From Bacillota bacterium (GTDB taxonomy: Bacteria > Bacillota > Sulfobacillia > Symbiobacteriales > Symbiobacteriaceae): 5,213 nt of DNA. This document shows positions 1 through 4,623 of the stretch, piece after piece (the first letter of the stretch is position 1; every line of letters starts with the position of its first letter). The notes under the pieces were generated by a model, which was not told where the DNA came from, made no database searches, and worked only from the letters and a program-made list of their open reading frames with translations. Position numbers and translations under genes: made by a program. The DNA is taken from NCBI GenBank assembly GCA_028287415.1, contig JAQBPS010000795.1:1-5213 (forward strand), given 5' to 3'.

Positions 1-389
1 AACTATGTGTGGGAGGACCTCGCCAGTTATCGCATTAATCCACAAATCCTTATCAGCGGTGACGACCTCCCAGATCACTGGCTGGTCACCCCGGTCCAGG
101 TAGGCGAGAACCACGTGGCGAACCTGCTCCGGAGTAACGCCTTGTTTGGCTGCGGCCGCCGCTCGTCCTTGCCGACCACCACGCGCCGAATTGGCAAGAA
201 TTGAGTCACCTGATCCTCACTCACCTTGCGCAGCGGCGTGTCCCGTTTGGCGAGGGCGATCGCTGCATCGCGGTCCAATGGTTGGCCCTGCCCGGTAATT
301 CCGTTGCCGCCCGCCCCGCCCGGAAAGGCACAGGCGGACAGGAAGAGGCTCATGCACAACACAATCGCAAATGATCGGCCGATGCCCAT
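1..389 (-). CDS. PepSY-like lipoprotein, frame broken internally, 3' end outside window
   Basis: Starts at ATG 389-387, preceded on the minus strand by a GGGGGA-type ribosome site about 6 nt away. Residues 1-20 are a lipoprotein signal peptide (basic start, hydrophobic core, lipobox LSAC with Cys20), followed by a Gly-rich linker and a helix beginning LDRDAAIALAKRD. As written, the frame stops at 75-77. After about position 150-165 the coherent protein continues in another minus frame, open to base 1: TPEQVRHVVLAYLDRG, then a strand reading VIWEVV, then LWINAITGEVL. Alternating charged strands ending in (D/N)A-TGE-(V/I)L are typical of PepSY/YpeB-like domains. The simplest reading is one gene with a one-base indel, perhaps in the GC-rich run at 152-165. 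It may be a real pseudogene or a sequence error. PepSY-type proteins are often extracytoplasmic modulators; a specific role cannot be given. It is divergent from the lipoprotein gene at 536. Confidence 0.7.
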
Positions 390-535
390 GAGAATCCCCC
401 TTTCACCGGTATAGACGTGTCTTGGTGCCGCTCAGTGCTGCGTAGGAGCGGAGATTCACAAATGTTGAACCCGGTAGCACAAATAAACCGTCTATGAGGT
501 TGAGCCAATATCCTCTGGCAGGAAGGTGAACGCAA

Positions 536-871
536 ATGTTCAAACGCCTCTTCATTGTCGCCATGCTGATGGCGCTTCTGACTGGATGCGCAGCCGCCAC
601 AAAGGTCGGAGGTACTGGTTCAGGCACCGACGCCCCCTCTGCGGGCAGTGTGCCCCCGACGATCACCGTCAAAGGTTCGTTTGCTGGAACGACGGATGCT
701 GGGTGGGTCAAGATCAAGGTTCCGGAAACTTCGACCGTCTTGGAACTGGAACTCCAGAAAGAAGTCAAACCCTCATTTGAAGCCATGAAACTCAAAGAAG
801 GAGAGGCAGTGTGGGTCCATTACTACAAAGACGTGCCGAAAATTGCCGGGATCAGCCGTGTGAACCAGTAA
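536..871 (+). CDS. Small putative lipoprotein of unknown function
   Basis: ATG start at 536 with the ribosome site AGGAAGGTG at 520-528, seven bases upstream. The 111-residue product has a lipoprotein signal peptide: basic MFKR, hydrophobic core, lipobox LTGC with Cys18 as the predicted lipidated residue. A Gly/Ser/Thr/Pro-rich linker follows (about 19-42), then a compact beta-rich domain (about 43-111) starting TITVKGSFAG with a VKIKVPE strand and ending near WVHYYKDVPKIAGISR. I do not recognise the domain. It should be anchored to the outer face of the cytoplasmic membrane. It is divergent from the PepSY-like lipoprotein at 389, and the 146-bp gap between them must hold both promoters, though I see no convincing -35/-10 pair. 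It appears monocistronic, because a terminator follows 15 bp after the stop. Confidence 0.85.
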   Translation: MFKRLFIVAMLMALLTGCAAATKVGGTGSGTDAPSAGSVPPTITVKGSFAGTTDAGWVKIKVPETSTVLELELQKEVKPSFEAMKLKEGEAVWVHYYKDVPKIAGISRVNQ

Positions 872-885
872 GCCACCACAATCAC

Positions 886-921
886 ACCAGTGCGGGCACA
901 CCCGCACTGGTTCTGTTGCTT
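886..921 (+). terminator. Rho-independent terminator after the 536-871 lipoprotein gene
   Basis: A perfect 11-bp stem pairs ACCAGTGCGGG (886-896) with CCCGCACTGGT (901-911) around a CACA loop. A T-rich tail (TCTGTTGCTT) follows. It lies 15 bp after the lipoprotein stop codon and separates this unit from the hydrolase gene. Confidence 0.8.
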
Positions 922-982
922 CACCACGCCATATGAGCCAGCAGTTCCTGCGGACAGAGCCTTTCGATAAGGGGTGTTTCCG

Positions 983-1795
983 ATGCGCATGGGCTTGGCC
1001 CAGGCTCGGTTTCCCGGGTCCGTGGCAGACGGCGTGCAGCGCGTGCAGCAGTTCCTGTGCGAGTCTCACGAGCGTGATTGCGATCTCGTGTGTTTCCCGG
1101 AAGCGTATCTCCCGGGGATGCGTGAGCAAGGCTTCCCTGTGCCCGACTTTTCACCAGCCGAGCAACAGGAGGCGCTGAAAGCGATTCAACAAACGGCCCG
1201 CGAGGTGGGCGTAGCAGTGCTCCTGCCCATGGAGTGGCAAACGGAGAACGGCATCCACAACGCGGCCGTTGTGATCGACGAGTGCGGCACAATTCAGGGC
1301 TGGCAGACCAAAAACCAGTTGGACCCGGGAGAGGACCATCTCTATGTGCCTGGCAACGTCCGCAGGGTGTTCAGTATCAAGGGTGTGACCTTCGGCATCG
1401 CCATTTGCCATGAGGGTTGGCGCTACCCGGAAACGGTGCGTTGGGCAGCGGTGCGGGGGGCCAGTATCGTCTTCCATCCCCACTTTTGCGGTGGTCCCTC
1501 TGGTAGCCGCCAGCTAACGGAGTGGGGGAACTCTGCAAACCCCTATTATGAGAAGGCCACGGTCTGCCGCAGCCTGGAGAACAACATCTACTTCGCCAGT
1601 ATCAACTACGCCTTGCCGTACCAGGAGTCGACCACGAGCTTGATCTCACCGGAGGGCGAGTGCTTAACCTGGGCCCCCTACGGCGAGGAGTTGCTGCTGG
1701 TTCATGACATTGATCCGGCCAGGGCCACGGGGTTCCTCGCCCGGCGCTATAACAGCGACCGATACGGCGAGGCTGTGACTCCGACAGGGGCTTAG
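983..1795 (+). CDS. Carbon-nitrogen hydrolase (nitrilase superfamily amidase)
   Basis: Nitrilase-superfamily enzymes hydrolyse non-peptide C-N bonds (amides, carbamoyl groups or nitriles) through a Glu-Lys-Cys triad. All three residues are visible: Glu40 in FPEAYLPG, Lys110 in TKNQLDPGED (with the accessory Glu117) and Cys142 in IAICHEGWRYPE. The fold opens with the usual MGLAQARFPGS strand and has HPHFCGG after the catalytic Cys. Its 270 residues are normal for the family and no signal peptide is seen, so it is cytoplasmic. I chose ATG 983 because AAGGGGTG (969-976) sits six bases before it; an in-frame GTG at 974 lies inside that ribosome site. The substrate cannot be set from sequence. Similar proteins are often labelled N-carbamoylputrescine amidase-like or omega-amidase-like, but no diagnostic substrate motif is evident. 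It is a single-gene unit between two terminators. Confidence 0.92.
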   Translation: MRMGLAQARFPGSVADGVQRVQQFLCESHERDCDLVCFPEAYLPGMREQGFPVPDFSPAEQQEALKAIQQTAREVGVAVLLPMEWQTENGIHNAAVVIDECGTIQGWQTKNQLDPGEDHLYVPGNVRRVFSIKGVTFGIAICHEGWRYPETVRWAAVRGASIVFHPHFCGGPSGSRQLTEWGNSANPYYEKATVCRSLENNIYFASINYALPYQESTTSLISPEGECLTWAPYGEELLLVHDIDPARATGFLARRYNSDRYGEAVTPTGA

Positions 1796-1855
1796 GGAAC
1801 GCTATTGCGCATGGACCTCCCCCACTACCGCCGGTGGGGAAAGCCGTACTGCAAC

Positions 1856-1900
1856 TGGGAAAGGCAGCATGGTCCGTGCTGCCTTTCCCATGTTGTATAC
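1856..1900 (+). terminator. Strong terminator hairpin between convergent genes
   Basis: A perfect 14-bp stem, TGGGAAAGGCAGCA (1856-1869) against TGCTGCCTTTCCCA (1877-1890), closes a 7-nt loop. On the plus strand a T-rich run ending TTTGTTTT follows, fitting termination of the C-N hydrolase gene. It sits between convergent stops at 1795 and 1900. The minus-strand exit is not T-rich, so efficiency in that direction is uncertain. A smaller hairpin, CCCCAC (1820-1825) with GTGGGG (1834-1839), lies just upstream. Confidence 0.85.
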
Positions 1901-2625
1901 TATTTGTTTTCAGCTTGCTGTTCAGGGGGCTCAATCTTGGCCTCAGCCAAGACTTCGACGGCTGCCGGCGTTGCGGGGGCGGCATCGGTGGCCTTAGCCA
2001 CCTTGGCAGGGGAGTCGCTGGTGCTGGTAGTTGCGGCAGCTGCGGCGGTTTTACGCTTCTTGGGCTCGGCGCGCCGCTCAATGATCTTGCCAAGATCGAT
2101 CATCAGGCAGGGGCCGAGGGGGCAATCATCCGGGGCGTACTCGATCGCGTGCAGTTCACGGTAACCGCTGCGGACGCTAAGCTGTCGTGAACCGAGCAGG
2201 GAGATCAGGTTGATCCAGGCAGGTGACTCCCATCGGTTAACGGGGATGGCGCTCAGGTCATCCGCGTCATCGGCCGGCCAGATGAAGAGCTCCTTGCTGC
2301 CCTTGCGCAGCGAGGCACGCACCTTACTGACCTCCTTGACCACCTTGCCCCGCCTTGCGGCGACCTTCGTCAAGCGGCGGTCGGCTGCTGTGAAAAGTTC
2401 GAGGTGGGCCGGGCTATGGAGCCAGCCACCCGAGCCACGCTCACTGCCCTTGACGACCTCTTCCTCCGGATCGTTCATGATGAAGTCGTCAACAGTCAGA
2501 TGCGCCATAGACCGGGGCCGGGTCTTCTGCCGCACCTGCTCGATCGCGTCCTCGCCAGTGGCCGCAATCTGCTTGGCTGCCTCTTCCGGCGTTAGTGGGT
2601 TCGGCTTGCGAGACTGCTTCACCAT
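1900..2625 (-). CDS. Hypothetical protein with Lys/Ala/Pro-rich C-terminal tail
   Basis: A 241-residue protein, ATG at 2625-2623, with a G-rich ribosome site (GGGGGG, about 2634-2639) some 8-9 nt upstream. I do not recognise the family. Residues 1-60 are charged and probably helical (LTPEEAAKQI, then DDFIMNDPEEEV). Residues 75-110 are strongly basic (RRLTKVAARRGK, then KVRASLRKGSK). Residues 111-186 look like a folded core with hydrophobic strands, including ELFIWPADDADD, WINLISLLGSRQL and a CPLGPC pair (Cys168, Cys173). Residues 187-241 are low complexity, starting PKKRK and continuing in Ala, Thr, Lys and Pro, like histone-H1-type tails. There is no signal peptide or membrane segment. The basic patches and tail would allow nucleic-acid binding, but this is inference. 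The long open frame in codon phase with its neighbours, the start site and the flanking promoter and terminator support a real gene. Confidence 0.75.
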   Translation of the reverse strand: MVKQSRKPNPLTPEEAAKQIAATGEDAIEQVRQKTRPRSMAHLTVDDFIMNDPEEEVVKGSERGSGGWLHSPAHLELFTAADRRLTKVAARRGKVVKEVSKVRASLRKGSKELFIWPADDADDLSAIPVNRWESPAWINLISLLGSRQLSVRSGYRELHAIEYAPDDCPLGPCLMIDLGKIIERRAEPKKRKTAAAAATTSTSDSPAKVAKATDAAPATPAAVEVLAEAKIEPPEQQAENK

Positions 2626-2673
2626 ATACCAGGCCCCCCGAGCGTAGTCAGCCGCTGGAAAATAGAGGCTGCT

Positions 2674-2859
2674 ATGGGTATATTAACATGCACAGTCATT
2701 TTGGATCAAGATTATATTTTCACAGAGTATACACGGAAGGTTTCTACCGTTGTCGCCAGAAATATTGTTCAGGGGCAAAGCGGTTGAGCAGGCGACGGTG
2801 TTGTCCAGATCACCGTGAATGAGTCGTGCGTCATCGGGGTCGGCGGAGTGTCAGCATGA
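2674..2859 (+). pseudogene. Possible small gene interrupted by one in-frame TGA
   Basis: ATG 2674 follows TAGAGG (2663-2668) by five bases. The frame reads 37 residues (beginning MGILTCTVILDQDYIF, later VSTVVARNIVQGQSG), meets TGA at 2785-2787, then continues for 23 residues (AGDGVVQITVNES, ending VIGVGGVSA) to a second TGA at 2857-2859. The second half has GC-rich third codon positions like real genes nearby. The frame ends five bases before the ribosome site of the 2878 lipoprotein, as expected for an operon partner. I recognise no family. It could be a nonsense-mutated gene, a sequencing error, a readthrough or selenocysteine case, or chance. The first half is AT-rich and overlaps the divergent promoter region, which weakens the call. 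Confidence 0.3.
2680..2709 (-). promoter_or_regulatory. Candidate promoter for the 1900-2625 gene
   Basis: Read on the minus strand, TTGATC (2709-2704) is followed after 18 nt by TAATAT (2685-2680), with TG one base before it, giving an extended -10. The start would fall near 2673, leaving a leader of about 48 nt before ATG 2625. The segment is clearly more AT-rich than its surroundings. The match is moderate and no start site is known. Confidence 0.4.
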
Positions 2860-2863
2860 ACTT

Positions 2864-2870
2864 AGGAGTG
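2864..2870 (+). promoter_or_regulatory. Ribosome binding site that fixes a TTG start
   Basis: AGGAGTG lies seven bases before TTG 2878. No ATG or GTG in this frame gives a signal peptide with comparable spacing, so the site decides the unusual start. Confidence 0.75.
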
Positions 2871-2877
2871 AGTCCAC

Positions 2878-3279
2878 TTGCGGAGAAGCATTCCCATCGC
2901 CCTTACTCCCGGCCTGCTACTTTTACTTGCTGTTTCAGGCTGCAGTCAGGGCAAAATTCACCCCTGTAACCCGGTGGCAGGCGGGATTGCTGTCTGCCTG
3001 CACGGCGAACTGCACCCTTTGACGACTAATGTGGTTCAGGACCGGGGTGAGTACTACTTGCCCGCAGAGGATCTGGGTGCTGCGCTAGGGGCAAAGGTCG
3101 TCATATCACCCGACAGGAAGCACGTCACAGTCAACGGAAAAAACCTCTCAACAACAAACGGTGTGACAAACACCCTTGATCGGGACGGCAGGCTGTACAT
3201 CCTTATTCTGGATGGCGCAAACGCTGCCGGCTATGGCGTCGCGATTGACTGGGTAAAACACACAGTCACCATCGACTAG
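2878..3279 (+). CDS. Stalk-domain (copper amine oxidase N-terminal-like) lipoprotein
   Basis: A 133-residue product begun at TTG 2878, chosen because AGGAGTG precedes it by seven bases and the start yields a complete signal peptide: MRRS, a Leu-rich core (LLLLLAVSGC) and a lipobox VSGC with Cys22. The mature part carries YYLPAEDLGAALGAKVV followed by DRKHVTVNGK, the 'set the residues, then a helix, then a DxxxxxVTV strand' pattern of the stalk or copper-amine-oxidase-N1 domain. A second half ends AIDWVKHTVTID in the same style. Such domains occur as small extracellular binding or scaffolding modules in Bacillota. Copper or amine oxidase activity is not implied. Two further Cys residues (30 and 40) flank NPVAGGIAV and could form a disulfide. 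It should be membrane-anchored on the outer face. The stop lies one base from the convergent DUF402 gene, with no terminator hairpin between them. Confidence 0.85.
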   Translation: MRRSIPIALTPGLLLLLAVSGCSQGKIHPCNPVAGGIAVCLHGELHPLTTNVVQDRGEYYLPAEDLGAALGAKVVISPDRKHVTVNGKNLSTTNGVTNTLDRDGRLYILILDGANAAGYGVAIDWVKHTVTID

Positions 3280-3280
3280 C

Positions 3281-3802
3281 CTAGCCAAGGTTCCTGACAA
3301 ACTGCTGAGCCCTACGCACCTCTCGAACTGGAAATCCTCCGTCATGCATAATTTCGGTGAGGGCATGCAAGTTTCTCAGAGCGTACGCCGCGAGTTCAAC
3401 CGACACTTGTTGTGCGCCGAGAGCGCTGGCGAACTCATCAGCGTCGAGCAGGTGATAAGTCTCTGCTCGCTCAGGTGCTATCACATCTAGCCATAGATCA
3501 GTCCAGCCGTAGACCCCATCCGCTGCCTTGCGAAAAATGCCCATGTCAACATACCAATGTGCATGGTAGTTCCGCCGCACGAGCCAACCGCGACTGGGGA
3601 GGTAAACCAGCAGATCACCGTGCCCCCAGTCTGCGGCAGGAATCTCAACGAATAGGTCGTCCCCAAGCTGATAGGCCGGGTGCTTGGCGCCTTCCGCCTT
3701 GCGGACAAACTCCGACAGTTGGGTTTCATCCAGCACTGTGTTCAGGTCAGTCGTCACCCGCGTTTGAGTGAATTTGTTCCAGGCAATTTTGACTGGCTTC
3801 AC
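3281..3802 (-). CDS. DUF402 domain-containing protein
   Basis: I place the start at GTG 3802-3800, because GGGGAGGGAG (3818-3809) lies six bases upstream and family-like sequence begins there (MKPVKIAWNKF). The frame is open further, to an ATG codon at 4054, but that extension has no protein-like character and overlaps other elements. The 173-residue product shows the DUF402 barrel: paired strands DLLVYLPSRGWLVRRNYHAHWYVDMG (residues about 63-88, quoted here as DLLVYLP and HWYVDMG), an IFRKAADGVYGW turn, then TDLWLDVI (101-108) and HLLDADEFASAL (117-128), a helix and a closing segment. Characterised DUF402 members include nucleoside tri/diphosphate phosphatases and FomD, where Asp residues in the equivalent motifs bind metal; Asp102, Asp106, Asp120 and Asp122 are candidates here. 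The exact substrate is unknown. It is cytoplasmic, since no signal peptide is seen. Confidence 0.75.
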   Translation of the reverse strand: MKPVKIAWNKFTQTRVTTDLNTVLDETQLSEFVRKAEGAKHPAYQLGDDLFVEIPAADWGHGDLLVYLPSRGWLVRRNYHAHWYVDMGIFRKAADGVYGWTDLWLDVIAPERAETYHLLDADEFASALGAQQVSVELAAYALRNLHALTEIMHDGGFPVREVRRAQQFVRNLG

Positions 3803-3808
3803 GACGCA

Positions 3809-3818
3809 CTCCCTCCCC
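3809..3818 (-). promoter_or_regulatory. Ribosome binding site choosing the internal GTG start of the DUF402 gene
   Basis: On the minus strand GGGGAGGGAG is followed by six bases and then GTG 3802. It is the only strong ribosome site in the long open frame and cuts about 84 implausible residues from the N-terminus. Confidence 0.65.
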
Positions 3819-3819
3819 G

Positions 3820-3921
3820 ATGCGGCTCGACAAGTGCGGGCAAAGCGTGCACCTGGATGATACGGACGATATGCTGCCCCCGTGCCCCAAGTGTAACGCA
3901 ACTGAGTTCCGCAAGGTGTGA
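3820..3921 (+). pseudogene. Zinc-ribbon-like fragment (33 codons)
   Basis: From ATG 3820 the plus strand encodes 33 residues that look like the zinc-ribbon end of small bacterial zinc-ribbon proteins: DKCGQSVHLDDTDDMLPPC, then PKC and NATEFRKV. Family members usually read YxCxxCG(x)VHLDD-LPPCPKCGxTEFR. Here the first Cys of the first pair is replaced by Leu3, leaving Cys6, Cys22 and Cys25. No ribosome site precedes the ATG; that stretch is the reverse complement of the DUF402 ribosome site. A terminator follows 21 bp after the stop, as expected at a genuine gene end. The best reading is the 3' remnant of a zinc-ribbon gene truncated where the DUF402 gene now begins. A tiny functional protein with an alternative ligand such as His11 is less likely. 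Confidence 0.5.
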
Positions 3922-3942
3922 TCAAGCTATCACACGTCCAAT

Positions 3943-3990
3943 GAAAAGGCTCACTGGTCGCAAGACGATGGGCCTTTTCGCGTTTTATAT
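3943..3990 (+). terminator. Rho-independent terminator after the zinc-ribbon fragment
   Basis: GAAAAGGC (3943-3950) pairs perfectly with GCCTTTTC (3972-3979), and the stem can extend by wobble and Watson-Crick pairs into the loop. A GCGTTTTATAT tail follows. It marks transcription along the plus strand through 3820-3921 and is what remains of that unit. Its minus-strand exit is less T-rich. Confidence 0.65.
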
Positions 3991-4053
3991 CGGTTGTTAT
4001 CTTCGTACGTCCGCCTTGAGATCGGGGTACCAAAGCGATAGGCGAAAGAGTCA

Positions 4054-4190
4054 CGCCGCGAGAGCACCGAGAAACATCCCAGAGATCACCACTAGCAGTC
4101 GTGAGATGGGCCAGGTCTCATCGATAACCAGCCGGTAGTATCACCAGTGACGATCGGTATGATCGGGAGGAAGCCCGGGTAGATGCCGCG
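4054..4190 (-). pseudogene. Possible frameshifted C-terminus of a small membrane protein
   Basis: On the minus strand one frame reads GIYPGFLPIIPIVTGD (about 4186-4139). In the next frame, open from 4140 to the stop at 4053-4051, the reading continues YYRLVIDETW followed by a hydrophobic segment, RLLVVISGMFLGALAA. Adding a single base near 4141-4143 joins the two into one sensible stretch with two hydrophobic segments. Neither half has its own convincing start or ribosome site, and upstream the frame runs into the 11-bp repeat array. I recognise no family. This may be a decayed gene end or an indel in the sequence. Chance hydrophobic coding cannot be excluded. Confidence 0.3.
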
Positions 4191-4242
4191 AGACAGTAGA
4201 GAAGTCTCCGGTGTGTTCGGGACAGCTTCGTGGGACTCTCCC

Positions 4243-4493
4243 GATAGCTCGGGGTATGCTCCCGATATGCTCCCGGTATGCTCCGGGTAGGCTCGGGTAT
4301 GGTCCGGGTAGGTCCCCGTACGAACCCGGTGGGTTCCGGGTACGCAGCCGGTAAGTTCCGGGTACGCACCTGGTAGGTTCCTGGTACGCACGCGGCAGAT
4401 TCCTGGCAGGCACGCGGCAGGCTCCTGGTACGCATGCGGTAGGCTCCCGCTACGCACGCGGTAGGTCCCCCATGTGCTCCCGACACGCAGCGG
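4243..4493. repeat. Degenerate 11-bp tandem repeat array, about 23 units
   Basis: The segment divides into 23 consecutive units of 11 bp; the units at 4287 and 4308 are 10 bp. Examples on the plus strand are GTATGCTCCCG at 4254, GTATGCTCCGG at 4276, GTAGGTTCCTG at 4373, GTACGCACGCG at 4384 and GTAGGCTCCCG at 4439. The loose consensus is GTAnGcnccgG, with GTA and the closing G or CG best kept. Weaker units extend to about 4211 on the left and 4515 on the right. Because 11 is not a multiple of three, every minus-strand frame reads the same 33-base cycle, which explains three overlapping open frames without implying a protein. Not a CRISPR: the units are too short and have no spacers. The function is unknown. 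Confidence 0.85.
4340..4471. repeat. 22-bp higher-order repeat within the 11-bp array (six copies)
   Basis: In this part the 11-bp units alternate between an A type (GTACGCACGCG-like: 4340, 4362, 4384, 4406, 4428, 4450) and a B type (GTAGGTTCCTG-like: 4351, 4373, 4395, 4417, 4439, 4461). This makes six 22-bp dimers in perfect register. It suggests the array first grew by 11-bp steps and was later duplicated in 22-bp steps. Confidence 0.75.
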
Positions 4494-4576
4494 TTCGTGG
4501 TCGGATACGCCTGCGAGGTACACGCCGAACTATCCGTACCGTTTGTCCGTATAAGCTAGTGCGCCTGGTAACGCGA

Positions 4577-4612
4577 AACGCACCTTCAGCCTGCGAACGC
4601 TGAAGGTGTGTT
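4577..4612 (-). terminator. Terminator of the ASKHA/RACo-type gene
   Basis: AACGCACCTTCAGC (4577-4590) pairs with GCTGAAGGTGTGTT (4599-4612) over 14 bp including one G-T pair, with an 8-nt loop. It begins 11 bp after the stop codon of the minus-strand gene ending at 4624. The minus-strand exit (GTTTCGCGTT across the stem end) is moderately T-rich. Confidence 0.65.
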
Positions 4613-4623
4613 CATCGTCTGTG

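Noticed and set aside
974..982. GTG 974 as start of the C-N hydrolase
   Set aside because: It lies inside the ribosome site AAGGGGTG; ATG 983 has correct spacing and matches the usual family N-terminus.
1860..1890. Attachment site or insertion-sequence end at the 14-bp inverted repeat
   Set aside because: Its position between convergent stops, short loop and T-rich exit are fully explained by a terminator; no transposase or integrase is present.
1602..2093. 163-codon minus-strand frame across the hydrolase end and terminator
   Set aside because: It overlaps the well-supported hydrolase and the hypothetical gene, crosses a terminator hairpin, and is Pro/Arg/Ser-rich low-quality sequence typical of an out-of-frame shadow.
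2210..2647. Plus-strand frame of 145 codons opposite the 241-residue gene
   Set aside because: Ser/Arg/Leu-rich shadow of the minus-strand gene with no start signal of its own.
3412..3771. Plus-strand frame of 119 codons opposite the DUF402 gene
   Set aside because: It is antisense to a recognised domain, has no ribosome site, and its Arg/Pro/His/Ser-rich composition is typical of shadow frames.
3803..4054. N-terminal extension of the DUF402 gene to 4054
   Set aside because: The strong ribosome site fixes GTG 3802. The extension is low-quality sequence antisense to the zinc-ribbon fragment and a terminator.
4118..4486. Open reading frames of 90-143 codons across the repeats on the minus strand
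   Set aside because: All three frames are open for one reason: the 11-bp period lacks stops. There is no ribosome site, the starts are arbitrary and the peptides repeat the same cycle.
4243..4493. CRISPR array
   Set aside because: The repeats are 11 bp, degenerate and directly adjacent, with no unique spacers and no cas genes nearby.
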